Origin: Roseiconus lacunae
GTDB lineage: Bacteria > Planctomycetota > Planctomycetia > Pirellulales > Pirellulaceae
Reading direction: 5' to 3'
Assembly: GCF_008312935.1 (NCBI RefSeq)
Contig: NZ_VSZO01000001.1
Location: 1,116,001-1,180,000 of the forward strand
Length of the DNA: 64,000 nt
In this document: one piece after another, positions 16,794 through 22,845 of the stretch
Layout of the letters: every line of letters begins with the position of its first letter
How positions within the stretch are numbered: position 1 is the stretch's first letter
Program-made: the position numbers and the translations under genes
Notes under the pieces: generated by a model
Told to the model about the DNA's origin: nothing
The model's input: the letters and a program-made list of their open reading frames with translations, nothing else
The model's database searches: none

Positions 16794-17362
16794 CACTCGA
16801 CCCAGTATTTTTGGTGGCTCAAAGCTTCGCAGCACTTGACCGTGCCGTCGAACGATTTGGCCGCATCAGCTTCCAATTCCAGAACCATCCAAGCGTCTGC
16901 GTTCTTCTTAGGTATCGGATAAGGAGCTTGCAAACCGCGAGCACCGGCGGGCACGAAACCAAATCGAGAATAGTAGCCTGGGTAACCGAGCACAAAAACA
17001 AGTTGCACGCCGACTGCGGCAAGTTGTTGCAATGACTCTTTGACGAGATGCGTGCCGATACCTTTGCCATGCAGTTCGCTGGGTACAGCCAAGGGCGCCA
17101 AGATTTGGGCATTCGTAGCATCGGTAGAGACGCTGGCCGACTTGATCGTTACAGACGTGAAGAGCACGTGACCGACAATCTCGTCATTTGACTCGGCAAC
17201 GAATGAATGGATCGGTTTCGCTGTCGGATCGTCGAGCATCTCTTGTAGCAAGCTCACTATCGCAGGACCTTCGTCCCCGCCGAATGCATTCAGATGCACT
17301 ACAAGAATACAATCACGATCATCGCTGCGAGCCGGTCGGACTTGAATGGCGTCGGTATTCAT
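16793..17362 (-). CDS. GNAT N-acetyltransferase
   Basis: 189 aa from ATG 17362. GNAT motifs: IQVRPARSDDRDCILVVH, LAVPSELHGKGIGTHLVKES (CoA loop) and VFVLGYPGYYSRFGFVPAGA, the signature of YhbS-like acetyltransferases. Substrate not predictable. A ~180-bp piece covering its N-terminal region is repeated with substitutions at 53.30-53.48 kb. Confidence 0.85.
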   Translation of the reverse strand: MNTDAIQVRPARSDDRDCILVVHLNAFGGDEGPAIVSLLQEMLDDPTAKPIHSFVAESNDEIVGHVLFTSVTIKSASVSTDATNAQILAPLAVPSELHGKGIGTHLVKESLQQLAAVGVQLVFVLGYPGYYSRFGFVPAGARGLQAPYPIPKKNADAWMVLELEADAAKSFDGTVKCCEALSHQKYWVE

Positions 17363-17439
17363 CGCTGGTGTCAATCTTCAGGCGTGTCGCCCATAATGTG
17401 CCTCGAAAGATTCAGATTCTACCGAGATGCCGCAGACAT

Positions 17440-17907
17440 ATGAGTGACCTCCGTCAATTGCAGTTCAACAATCTCGAAGCCGCCGTTGATGACGCTCGGC
17501 AATTGTTGGTTAGCGGCTATGTCCGGCACGGAAACTGGTCGCTCGGGCAGATCTGTCGGCACCTGGTTTTGGTTCAAGATCCCAGCGTCGATGGCTATCC
17601 GATTTGGATGTCGCTGTTTGCGCCATTGCGACCTTTGGTGCGACGACTGCTGTTGCCCAAGGTGCTGAGCGGTGATTCTCCTCGTGGGATACGAACGGCT
17701 CCAATGTTCGTTCCGCCCGATAACTTGGAAGATGCAACCGAAGTGGAAGCGTTTGCGGCAAGTGTTACAAGACTGCTAAGTCACTCCGGCAACTTCGCTC
17801 CGCATCCAGGATTCGGCCGATTGCCACGCGAGAAGATTCTCGAAATCCACACCGCGCATGCTGCCCACCATCTCCGACATCTTCGAGCACACGATCAGTT
17901 TGCTTAA
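17440..17907 (+). CDS. DUF1569 family protein
   Basis: 155 aa from ATG 17440. Typical DUF1569/DinB-like helical bundle: YVRHGNWSLGQICRHLVLVQ, MSLFAPLRPLVRRLLLPKVL, NFAPHPGFGRLPREKILEIH and TAHAAHHLRHL, with conserved His suitable for metal binding. Function unknown; common in Planctomycetes. A second, broken copy is at 53.55-54.02 kb. Confidence 0.85.
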   Translation: MSDLRQLQFNNLEAAVDDARQLLVSGYVRHGNWSLGQICRHLVLVQDPSVDGYPIWMSLFAPLRPLVRRLLLPKVLSGDSPRGIRTAPMFVPPDNLEDATEVEAFAASVTRLLSHSGNFAPHPGFGRLPREKILEIHTAHAAHHLRHLRAHDQFA

Positions 17908-18307
17908 TTGGTCGCCAGAGAAAATCTCGTAAGCTGCGAGTACAAAAGCATGGATGAATCGTTTGACTTTCGTCCGAGAGATGGCAAAGTTTTTCTTGCG
18001 AGCATGAAATAACTTCGCCGCGCAGCGCATCTAGTTTTGTGAAAGCGAGTTTTTTCGCGAACCATTCGGATCCGATAGCGTCTATTACCCCAGAACCGGC
18101 CAAGCCGGAGCATAAAAGTCACACCCAGAGAAGCGAGCAGAGCTTTCTGATGTTTACCAAACAGCAATCAAATCAACTCGAACGGATACACGAAGGGAAT
18201 ACCTTCGGCGGTAGCGATTGGTCTTTAGCCAGTACGTTCCTGCCCGGTAATTCCCCGTATCGATTGCTCACGTGACACTCGCTCTAAGCGAACTGCTTTC
18301 TACATGA

Positions 18308-18341
18308 AGGCTCGGTGTCACGCAGACATCGAGCCTTTTTT
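18308..18341 (+). terminator. Rho-independent terminator-like hairpin before the tRNA array
   Basis: AGGCTCGGTGTC pairs with GACATCGAGCCT across a 4-nt loop and is followed by six T. It ends 35 bp before the first tRNA. The ~400 bp between 17908 and 18307 show no gene. Confidence 0.7.
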
Positions 18342-18376
18342 CGTGTCCCTATCGGACGAACCAAACAAGCCAACAT

Positions 18377-18448
18377 GGGCTGGTAGCTGAGACGGTCTAG
18401 CGGCGGTCTGAAGAACCGCAGACGAGGATTCGAGCGCCTCCCGGCCCA
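18377..18448 (+). tRNA. tRNA-Phe (GAA)
   Basis: Acceptor GGGCTGG pairs with CCGGCCC; anticodon arm GCGGT-CTGAAGA-ACCGC. T loop is ATTCGAGC-like. No CCA; discriminator A is followed by CT. First tRNA of the array. Confidence 0.9.
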
Positions 18449-18490
18449 CTGACAAGGAAGATATGCGCCGACGGAATCGGCAAAACACAT

Positions 18491-18563
18491 CGGATACAGG
18501 TGCAGATGGAAGCACGCCTGCTTTGGGAGCAGGAGGGTCTCGGTTCGACTCCGAGGTGTCCGA
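18491..18563 (+). tRNA. tRNA-Pro (TGG)
   Basis: Acceptor CGGATAC/GTGTCCG, D stem GTGC/GCAC, anticodon arm CCTGC-TTTGGGA-GCAGG, T arm CTCGG-TTCGACT-CCGAG. No CCA (A then CT). Confidence 0.9.
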
Positions 18564-18581
18564 CTTGAATGGGAACCACAT

Positions 18582-18653
18582 GGTAGTCGAGGGCTGGTTG
18601 TCCAGGCCTTGCTGATAACGAGGTTGTGCCGAGTTCGATCCTCGGGGCTACCA
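18582..18653 (+). tRNA. tRNA-Ile (GAT)
   Basis: Acceptor GGTAGTC/GGCTACC, anticodon arm CCTTG-CTGATAA-CGAGG, T arm CCGAG-TTCGATC-CTCGG. The D arm is irregular (CTGG/CCAG with a four-base loop). No CCA. Confidence 0.8.
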
Positions 18654-18724
18654 CTTATGACAACGAACACGAAGGAGAACCAAACATGCTTCAGCGATTG
18701 AAACGCATACCCCAGATCATTCTT

Positions 18725-18797
18725 GGGGTTGTGGTGTAACTGGCAGCATGACGGACTTTTAATCCGTTCGGTGAGAGTTCGATCCTCTCCGGCCCCA
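18725..18797 (+). tRNA. tRNA-Lys (TTT)
   Basis: Acceptor GGGGTTG/CGGCCCC, anticodon arm ACGGA-CTTTTAA-TCCGT, T arm GAGAG-TTCGATC-CTCTC. No CCA. Confidence 0.9.
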
Positions 18798-18801
18798 CTT
18801 A

Positions 18802-18874
18802 CGGCGCGTGGCTCAGTGGTAAGAGCGGCGTCCTTATAAGACGAGGGTTGAAGGTTCGATTCCTTCCGCGCCGA
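18802..18874 (+). tRNA. tRNA-Ile (TAT)
   Basis: Acceptor CGGCGCG/CGCGCCG, D arm GCTC/GAGC, anticodon loop CTTATAA with stem GCGTC/GACGA (one mismatch), T arm GAAGG-TTCGATT-CCTTC. Reads AUA. No CCA; only 4 bp after the Lys gene. Confidence 0.88.
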
Positions 18875-18903
18875 CTGGCAACGAAACAACGACAACACAA
18901 TTT

Positions 18904-18976
18904 GGGATTGTGGCAGACAAGGTAATGCATCGGTCTCTTAAACCGAACGATGTGAGTTCGATTCTCACCGGTCCCA
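18904..18976 (+). tRNA. tRNA-Lys (CTT)
   Basis: Acceptor GGGATTG/CGGTCCC, anticodon arm TCGGT-CTCTTAA-ACCGA, T arm GTGAG-TTCGATT-CTCAC. No CCA. Confidence 0.88.
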
Positions 18977-18992
18977 CTGAAACAAACAACAA

Positions 18993-19063
18993 GCACTGAT
19001 CGTCTAGCGGGAAGATCCCTCCGTCGTAACGAGGAGACGTCGGTTCGATTCCGACTCGGTGCT
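18993..19063 (+). tRNA. tRNA-Thr (CGT)
   Basis: Acceptor GCACTGA/TCGGTGC, anticodon loop GTCGTAA on stem CCTCC/CGAGG (one mismatch), T arm GTCGG-TTCGATT-CCGAC. Discriminator T then CT; no CCA. Confidence 0.85.
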
Positions 19064-19118
19064 CTTTGGATGCCTCGTGCATCCGTGATCTTTGACAATT
19101 TGGTTGTGATGCAATTTT

Positions 19119-19189
19119 GCGCCCATGATGTAGCGGTAGCCTGCTGCCTTGCCATGGCGGAAGTGTGGGTTCGACTCCCACTGGGCGCT
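19119..19189 (+). tRNA. tRNA-Gly (GCC)
   Basis: Acceptor GCGCCCA/TGGGCGC, anticodon arm CTGCC-TTGCCAT-GGCGG, T arm GTGGG-TTCGACT-CCCAC. No CCA. Confidence 0.9.
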
Positions 19190-19198
19190 TTTTGTTAT

Positions 19199-19272
19199 CA
19201 GGGTGTGGGAAAGTCTGGCAATCTGCGTGCTTCGGGTGCACGAGACCGCTGGTTCAAATCCAGCCATCCTGA
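19199..19272 (+). tRNA. tRNA-Pro (CGG)
   Basis: Acceptor CAGGGTG/CATCCTG, anticodon arm CGTGC-TTCGGGT-GCACG, T arm GCTGG-TTCAAAT-CCAGC. No CCA. Confidence 0.88.
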
Positions 19273-19287
19273 CTGTTGAGTTAAGAA

Positions 19288-19360
19288 TCCGGTGTGGCCC
19301 AATCGGTAGGGCGGCTCCCTGTTAAGGAGACGATTGATGGTTCGAGCCCATCCACCGGAG
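19288..19360 (+). tRNA. tRNA-Asn (GTT)
   Basis: Acceptor TCCGGTG/CACCGGA, D arm GCCC/GGGC, anticodon loop CTGTTAA, T arm GATGG-TTCGAGC-CCATC. Discriminator G; no CCA. Confidence 0.9.
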
Positions 19361-19379
19361 CTTGCAGTGTTGTAATTCT

Positions 19380-19445
19380 CTCCGGCGCGTAGACGCGACG
19401 TGGGCCTTTGAAGCCCGCTGATCGGGTGCGATTCCCGGACGGAGT
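19380..19445 (+). tRNA. tRNA-Gln (TTG), weak acceptor stem
   Basis: Anticodon arm TGGGC-CTTTGAA-GCCCG and T arm TCGGG-TGCGATT-CCCGG are good. The acceptor is poor (CTCCGGC against ACGGAGT/GACGGAG, about five pairs) and the D arm is GC-rich and atypical (GCGCGTAGACGCG). Exact ends are uncertain by 1-2 bases. Possibly decaying. Confidence 0.65.
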
Positions 19446-19462
19446 GCTGAAGTTCGTTTTAC

Positions 19463-19537
19463 ACCGAGGCGGCAACTGTTGGTCGTTGCACCTGGCTCTG
19501 AACCAGGCAAACACAGGTTCGATTCCTGTCCTCGGCG
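19463..19537 (+). tRNA. tRNA-Gln (CTG)
   Basis: Acceptor ACCGAGG/CCTCGGC (1-72 mismatched), anticodon arm CCTGG-CTCTGAA-CCAGG, T arm ACAGG-TTCGATT-CCTGT. Discriminator G; no CCA. Confidence 0.85.
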
Positions 19538-19552
19538 CTCATTAAAGAATTG

Positions 19553-19623
19553 CGGGTATAGCTTGGAGTAAGCGGTGTGGTTTGGGACCACGCATGGACA
19601 GTGTGCGACTCACTGATACCCGA
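19553..19623 (+). tRNA. tRNA-Pro (TGG), second copy
   Basis: Acceptor CGGGTAT/ATACCCG fully paired, anticodon arm TGTGG-TTTGGGA-CCACG, T arm CAGTG-TGCGACT-CACTG. Sequence differs clearly from the first Pro(TGG) gene, so it is not a recent duplicate. Confidence 0.88.
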
Positions 19624-19625
19624 CT

Positions 19626-19701
19626 GTGGCCAGATCTGGTGCTGGTTTCCAGAGACTCACTGTGAATGAGTTTGTCGCCGGTTCAATTCCGGTTGGCTAC
19701 C
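19626..19701 (+). tRNA. tRNA-His (GTG)
   Basis: Acceptor GTGGCCA/TGGCTAC, anticodon arm ACTCA-CTGTGAA-TGAGT, T arm GCCGG-TTCAATT-CCGGT. Discriminator C as expected for His, but position -1 is T here rather than G. Confidence 0.85.
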
Positions 19702-19709
19702 CTTGCAAC

Positions 19710-19781
19710 GCCGCATTCGACTACTGGCTAGGTCGGTTGCTTCTCAGGCAACAGGAAGGAGATCGATACTCCTATGCGGTA
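19710..19781 (+). tRNA. tRNA-Glu (CTC)
   Basis: Acceptor GCCGCAT/ATGCGGT, anticodon arm GTTGC-TTCTCAG-GCAAC. The T loop is ATCGATA instead of TTCxAxT, a notable departure at position 54. No CCA. Confidence 0.78.
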
Positions 19782-19806
19782 CTCGCTTCAAATGAAGCAA
19801 TTAAAC

Positions 19807-19881
19807 GGCGTGGTAGATTCTGTTGGCAGAATCGTCTGGTTTTCATCCAGGAGTCCGCGGGTTCGATTCCCGCTCACGTCG
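19807..19881 (+). tRNA. tRNA-Glu (TTC)
   Basis: Acceptor GGCGTGG/TCACGTC, D stem GATT/AATC, anticodon arm TCTGG-TTTTCAT-CCAGG, T arm GCGGG-TTCGATT-CCCGC. Discriminator G; no CCA. Confidence 0.9.
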
Positions 19882-19902
19882 CTGCGAGCAATCGCAACAC
19901 TC

Positions 19903-19985
19903 GGAAGTCACCCGGCCGGATGAGGACACTGTCTTGAAAACAGCTGCGGGTCAAACCGTTGTGGGTTCGAGTCCCACGGCTTCCG
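19903..19985 (+). tRNA. tRNA-Ser (TGA)
   Basis: Class II: acceptor GGAAGTC/GGCTTCC, anticodon loop CTTGAAA on CTGT/ACAG, long variable arm (~17 nt) and T arm GTGGG-TTCGAGT-CCCAC. Discriminator G as usual for Ser. Confidence 0.9.
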
Positions 19986-19994
19986 CTTCAACTT

Positions 19995-20064
19995 GGGAGC
20001 GTTTCCACACGGGAGGTTGTAACCCTTCTGCCTTTAATTGTGTGGTAGTCGCCTTGCGTTCCCA
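19995..20064 (+). tRNA. Atypical tRNA-Tyr-like (GTA)
   Basis: Acceptor GGGAGCG pairs with CGTTCCC, and GGAGG-TTGTAAC-CCTTC gives a five-bp anticodon arm with GTA. Only ~10 nt separate the acceptor from the anticodon stem, so there is no normal D arm, and no TTCxAxT T loop is present; CCACAC and GTGTGG can pair instead. It is the only Tyr candidate in the array. It may be a decayed or genuinely unusual tRNA. Confidence 0.5.
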
Positions 20065-20072
20065 CTTCAAAC

Positions 20073-20143
20073 ACGTCCTTGGTGTAACGGTAGCACTGCT
20101 GATTCCAAACCAGTAAGTCAGGGTTCAAATCCTTGGGGACGTG
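20073..20143 (+). tRNA. tRNA-Trp (CCA)
   Basis: Acceptor ACGTCCT/GGGACGT, anticodon loop TTCCAAA, T arm CAGGG-TTCAAAT-CCTTG. Discriminator G; no CCA tail. Confidence 0.88.
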
Positions 20144-20163
20144 CTCTCCGGATCGACAAACAC

Positions 20164-20235
20164 AGTCCTGTGGTTCAACGGCTATGACACCTGTTTTACA
20201 CGCAGGAAACGATGGTTCGATTCCATCCAGGACTA
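20164..20235 (+). tRNA. tRNA-Val (TAC)
   Basis: Acceptor AGTCCTG/CAGGACT, anticodon arm CCTGT-TTTACAC-GCAGG, T arm GATGG-TTCGATT-CCATC. No CCA. Confidence 0.9.
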
Positions 20236-20242
20236 CTTGCAT

Positions 20243-20316
20243 GCCCAGGTACGCCAATCGGCAGAGCGACTCGGCTTAAACCCGAGTGTTTGCAGGTTCG
20301 ATCCCTGCTCTGGGTA
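20243..20316 (+). tRNA. tRNA-Leu-type anticodon (TAA) on a class I body
   Basis: Acceptor GCCCAGG/TCTGGGT, anticodon arm CTCGG-CTTAAAC-CCGAG, T arm GCAGG-TTCGATC-CCTGC. The variable region is only about five nt (TGTTT), not the long arm expected of tRNA-Leu. Reads UUA. Confidence 0.85.
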
Positions 20317-20380
20317 CTGAAAACTTATGAAAGAGGCGAACCACTAATCAAACATTGTCCTCTTCAAACACGAAACACAT

Positions 20381-20451
20381 GGGGCGCTCATCCAACGGGA
20401 AGACGTCTGTTTTGCAAGCAGAAAATCGGGGATCGATTCCCCGGTGCTCCA
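20381..20451 (+). tRNA. tRNA-Ala (TGC)
   Basis: Acceptor GGGGCGC/GTGCTCC, anticodon arm TCTGT-TTTGCAA-GCAGA, T arm CGGGG-ATCGATT-CCCCG. No CCA. Confidence 0.88.
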
Positions 20452-20467
20452 CTTGGTTGATTCAAAC

Positions 20468-20541
20468 GGCTCGGTAGGCAACCGGAAGACCACTTTGGCT
20501 TAGAACCAGAGATGCTGTGGGTTCGAATCCCACTCGAGCTA
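20468..20541 (+). tRNA. tRNA-Leu-type anticodon (TAG) on a class I body
   Basis: Acceptor GGCTCGG/TCGAGCT, anticodon arm TTTGG-CTTAGAA-CCAGA, T arm GTGGG-TTCGAAT-CCCAC. Variable loop is six nt. Reads CUA (not a stop: a UAG suppressor would need CTA). Confidence 0.85.
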
Positions 20542-20554
20542 CTACAAACATCAT

Positions 20555-20628
20555 ACGGGTGTAGTGTCCAACGGCCAGCACGATTGGCTTCCAACCAATT
20601 AGTCTCGGTTCGAATCCGAGTACCCGTA
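20555..20628 (+). tRNA. tRNA-Gly (TCC)
   Basis: Acceptor ACGGGTG/TACCCGT, anticodon arm ATTGG-CTTCCAA-CCAAT, T arm CTCGG-TTCGAAT-CCGAG. No CCA. Confidence 0.9.
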
Positions 20629-20643
20629 CTTTCCAATTCAATC

Positions 20644-20716
20644 GTCCTCGTGGAGCAGCGGAGTGCTCGCTTGCCTGTCACGCAAGAGGTCGTCGGTTCA
20701 AATCCGATCGGGGACG
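20644..20716 (+). tRNA. tRNA-Asp (GTC)
   Basis: Acceptor GTCCTCG/CGGGGAC, anticodon arm CTTGC-CTGTCAC-GCAAG, T arm GTCGG-TTCAAAT-CCGAT. Discriminator G; no CCA. Confidence 0.9.
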
Positions 20717-20731
20717 CTTTTCAATTCAAAC

Positions 20732-20810
20732 GGCGCGGTACGCAAACCGGTAAAGCGGCGGAGCTCAAACCTCCGTGAAATGTCTGTGGGTTCGATTCCC
20801 TCCCGCGCTA
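20732..20810 (+). tRNA. tRNA-Leu (CAA)
   Basis: Acceptor GGCGCGG/CCGCGCT, anticodon arm CGGAG-CTCAAAC-CTCCG, variable region ~10 nt (shorter than a normal Leu arm), T arm GTGGG-TTCGATT-CCCTC with one mismatch. Confidence 0.85.
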
Positions 20811-20829
20811 CTTCTTGCAAACACCAAAC

Positions 20830-20913
20830 AGCCAAGTGGTGGAACCGGTAGACACGCGACACTCAGAATGTCGTGCCCACAGCGGCGTGCGAGTTCGACT
20901 CTCGCCTTGGCTA
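20830..20913 (+). tRNA. tRNA-Leu (CAG)
   Basis: Class II: acceptor AGCCAAG/CTTGGCT, anticodon arm CGACA-CTCAGAA-TGTCG, ~15-nt variable arm, T arm GCGAG-TTCGACT-CTCGC. The only Leu gene here with a typical long arm. Confidence 0.9.
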
Positions 20914-20930
20914 CTTTTCAAGAACATCAT

Positions 20931-21000
20931 TGCAGGTGCGACAGGTGTCCAACTGACCGTCATAAGGTCGGTGTGCTCGGCTCGATACCGAGACCTGCAA
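20931..21000 (+). tRNA. tRNA-Met-type (CAT)
   Basis: Acceptor TGCAGGT/ACCTGCA, anticodon arm TGACC-GTCATAA-GGTCG, T arm CTCGG-CTCGATA-CCGAG (C at position 54). Elongator Met or lysidine-modified Ile cannot be separated by eye. Confidence 0.82.
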
Positions 21001-21018
21001 CTTCGGTGCAAACAACAA

Positions 21019-21087
21019 CGCGGATGGGCCAGTGCTCAGCCAGGCCTCATAAGCCAGGACCGCCGGGTGCGACCCCCGGATCCGCTA
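21019..21087 (+). tRNA. tRNA-Met-type (CAT) with unpaired 1-72
   Basis: CGCGGAT against ATCCGCT leaves C1 and T72 unpaired, a feature of initiator tRNA. Anticodon loop CTCATAA, T arm CCGGG-TGCGACC-CCCGG. The anticodon stem is short (GGC/GCC). Initiator identity is a suggestion only. Confidence 0.75.
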
Positions 21088-21094
21088 CTTCCAA

Positions 21095-21170
21095 GGTCGA
21101 GTACGCAAATCGGAAAAGCGACTTGGTCGAGAGCCAAGTGATTTTGCAGGTTCGACTCCTGTCTCGACTA
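21095..21170 (+). tRNA. tRNA-Leu-type anticodon (GAG)
   Basis: Acceptor GGTCGAG/CTCGACT, anticodon arm CTTGG-TCGAGAG-CCAAG with C instead of the usual T at position 33; variable region ~7 nt; T arm GCAGG-TTCGACT-CCTGT. Confidence 0.75.
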
Positions 21171-21181
21171 CTTGGCAAAAC

Positions 21182-21254
21182 GATCGCGTGGTCCAGCGGC
21201 GAAGACGTCTGCGTGACATGCAGAAGATCGATGGTTCGATTCCATCCGCGATCA
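21182..21254 (+). tRNA. tRNA-Val (GAC)
   Basis: Acceptor GATCGCG/CGCGATC, anticodon arm TCTGC-GTGACAT-GCAGA, T arm GATGG-TTCGATT-CCATC. No CCA. Confidence 0.9.
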
Positions 21255-21265
21255 CTGATTCACAA

Positions 21266-21336
21266 GGTCTGTAAGTGTTGCGGCAGCACGCGTCTGTGGT
21301 ATGGACGAAGACCGGGTTCAATTCCCGGACGGACCT
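21266..21336 (+). tRNA. tRNA-Thr (GGT)
   Basis: Acceptor GGTCTGT/ACGGACC, anticodon arm CGTCT-GTGGTAT-GGACG, T arm CCGGG-TTCAATT-CCCGG. Discriminator T then CT. Confidence 0.88.
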
Positions 21337-21343
21337 CTGATAT

Positions 21344-21415
21344 GGGCTGGCATGTTCCAAGGGGGCGACTGATCCTTGCAAGATCGGTGGGAGGGTTCGA
21401 TTCCCTTCCGGTCCA
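21344..21415 (+). tRNA. tRNA-Ala (TGC), second copy
   Basis: Acceptor GGGCTGG/CCGGTCC, anticodon loop CTTGCAA on GATC/GATC, T arm GAGGG-TTCGATT-CCCTT. Unlike the first Ala gene in sequence. Confidence 0.85.
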
Positions 21416-21424
21416 CTCATTAAC

Positions 21425-21514
21425 GGAAGGGCAATCCGATCGGCGACGGTATCCGGTTGCTAGCCGGGCGAGCATCTTGATGGTGCCTTGAGGGTTCGAC
21501 TCCCTCTCCTTCCG
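21425..21514 (+). tRNA. tRNA-Ser (GCT)
   Basis: Class II: acceptor GGAAGGG/TCCTTCC, anticodon arm TCCGG-TTGCTAG-CCGGG, ~21-nt variable arm, T arm GAGGG-TTCGACT-CCCTC. Discriminator G. Confidence 0.9.
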
Positions 21515-21526
21515 CTTGTTTGTAAC

Positions 21527-21598
21527 GGCTCGATGGTGAAACGGACATCATCTCTGGCTTCTAACCAGAAGTTCCGGGTTCGATTCCTGGTCGGGCTA
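21527..21598 (+). tRNA. tRNA-Arg (TCT)
   Basis: Acceptor GGCTCGA/TCGGGCT, anticodon arm TCTGG-CTTCTAA-CCAGA, T arm CCGGG-TTCGATT-CCTGG. Last tRNA before the first protein gene in the array. Confidence 0.9.
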
Positions 21599-21669
21599 CT
21601 GCCGAATATCGCGGTCACGTTGGCTGCCGGCATCATTCCGCTTGTTTGACACTTTTGAAAGGCATTGTC

Positions 21670-22476
21670 ATGAGCATGCAGAGTATCGAGCGTCAATTCA
21701 CGCGGATTGGTGCTCGAGCAAAAGTCCACCCTCCGATCGCCAGACGCTGGGGAACGCCTCCCGAAGTTTCGATCGACATCGGCAACGACGCCGAGGGCGA
21801 GTTCTTCGATCTTGCGATTCAGCCCCAGTTGGTCGCTGAAACGCAGGTCATCGATGTTCAGCCTTCAATGCGGCACTTGCTGTTGATGTCGCGTCAAGAC
21901 GACGGAAAGCACAAGTTCCTGTGCGGACACGATGAACGTCACTGGTTCGTCGCGGCCGTTCCAGAGCGAGCTTCGGTTTCTTCTGTAAAGACAGCGTTCG
22001 AAGCGCTCAAGCCAACGGCGGTGCGAGCACTCGAAAACCGTCTCGGCGTGAAGCCGCGAAAGCGAAACCGTCGACGTAACGAAGCGTTTATCCGTCAAGG
22101 TGAATGGTTCTTCGTTCCCGTCGAAAACCCGAGCTTTGTCGATGAGCGACTGGTATTGCGAAACGAGCCAATTGCACGTGGCGGTGGAAAGCCGCATATG
22201 TGCGAAGAGGTCGTTCGGCAGGGAGGACAACTGGTTTACGTCAGCAACCAATACCCCGGCGGTGTGACCGAGATCCAGCGTCGACAAATGATAAGTCGTC
22301 GACCTGAACTTCGTCATCTGCACTGGGTGGCTCAACGACGAAACCCAAGTGTGTTCGTTCGTGGACGAGTACGTCATCCGGATCACAAGACGATCATCTT
22401 GAACGGATGGCATCAAGTCATGATGAACACAGAAAACGAATCGCTTGCAATGCGACACGTCGCGTTCATCGATTAA
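21670..22476 (+). CDS. Hypothetical protein embedded in the tRNA array
   Basis: 268 aa from ATG 21670 (GAAAGG upstream). It has an alpha/beta-looking N-terminus (FTRIGARAKVHPPIARRWG, VSIDIGNDAEGEFFDLAI), a basic stretch near the middle (KPRKRNRRRNEAF) and a C-terminus ending HQVMMNTENESLAMRHVAFI. I do not recognise the family. The basic patch and the location between tRNA-Arg and tRNA-His would suit an RNA-binding role, but that is inference. A terminator-like hairpin follows it. Confidence 0.7.
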   Translation: MSMQSIERQFTRIGARAKVHPPIARRWGTPPEVSIDIGNDAEGEFFDLAIQPQLVAETQVIDVQPSMRHLLLMSRQDDGKHKFLCGHDERHWFVAAVPERASVSSVKTAFEALKPTAVRALENRLGVKPRKRNRRRNEAFIRQGEWFFVPVENPSFVDERLVLRNEPIARGGGKPHMCEEVVRQGGQLVYVSNQYPGGVTEIQRRQMISRRPELRHLHWVAQRRNPSVFVRGRVRHPDHKTIILNGWHQVMMNTENESLAMRHVAFID

Positions 22477-22480
22477 CCCG

Positions 22481-22510
22481 CGGCTCTCCACCACGGTGGC
22501 GAGCCGTTTC
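22481..22510 (+). terminator. Terminator-like hairpin after the hypothetical gene
   Basis: CGGCTC-T-CCACC/GGTGG-C-GAGCCG stem-loop followed by TTT, 4 bp after the stop codon. The T run is short, so it may only attenuate transcription into the next tRNA. Confidence 0.6.
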
Positions 22511-22514
22511 ATAC

Positions 22515-22590
22515 GGTGTCCGTGGTGTACTCGGTTTGTGCACACTTGCCTGTGAAGCAAGAGGTAAGGGTTCAAATCCCTTCGGTCACC
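22515..22590 (+). tRNA. tRNA-His (GTG), second copy
   Basis: Acceptor GTGTCCG/CGGTCAC (one mismatch) with an encoded G at -1 and discriminator C, the His identity pair. Anticodon arm CTTGC-CTGTGAA-GCAAG, T arm AAGGG-TTCAAAT-CCCTT. Confidence 0.88.
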
Positions 22591-22600
22591 CTGAAAACTT

Positions 22601-22674
22601 GCCGACGTGGCTCGACTGAGAAAGGCACCGCTCTTGTAAAGCGGCCCATGCTGGTGCAAATCCAGTCGTCGGCT
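22601..22674 (+). tRNA. tRNA-Thr (TGT)
   Basis: Acceptor GCCGACG/CGTCGGC, anticodon arm CCGCT-CTTGTAA-AGCGG, T arm GCTGG-TGCAAAT-CCAGT. Discriminator T then CT. Confidence 0.88.
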
Positions 22675-22686
22675 CTGAACTTTTTC

Positions 22687-22759
22687 GTCCTTGGAGTGTG
22701 CCGGATTCGCACGCGACTTTGCGGAGGTCGTAGACCAGGTTCGATTCCTGGCGAGGACG
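22687..22759 (+). tRNA. tRNA-Arg (GCG)
   Basis: Acceptor GTCCTTG/CGAGGAC, anticodon arm CGACT-TTGCGGA-GGTCG, T arm CCAGG-TTCGATT-CCTGG. Closely related to the copy at 23960; the anticodon stem differs. Confidence 0.85.
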
Positions 22760-22770
22760 CTTGAATACAT

Positions 22771-22842
22771 GACTTGCGGGTGTGCTGGATCGCATGACAG
22801 TCTTCGAAACTGTCGGACCAGGTTCGATTCCTGGGCGAGTTA
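22771..22842 (+). tRNA. tRNA-Arg (TCG)
   Basis: Acceptor GACTTGC/GCGAGTT, anticodon arm ACAGT-CTTCGAA-ACTGT, T arm CCAGG-TTCGATT-CCTGG. No CCA. Confidence 0.88.
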
Positions 22843-22845
22843 CTT

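Noticed and set aside
20243-20541. Possible suppressor tRNAs (anticodons written TAA and TAG)
   Set aside because: Anticodons TAA and TAG read UUA and CUA (Leu). Stop suppressors would need TTA, CTA or TCA, which are absent.
18284-21475. Minus-strand ORFs through the tRNA array with repeated PSRNRT-type peptides
   Set aside because: They are reverse translations of T arms (GGTTCGATTCC); a classic artefact.
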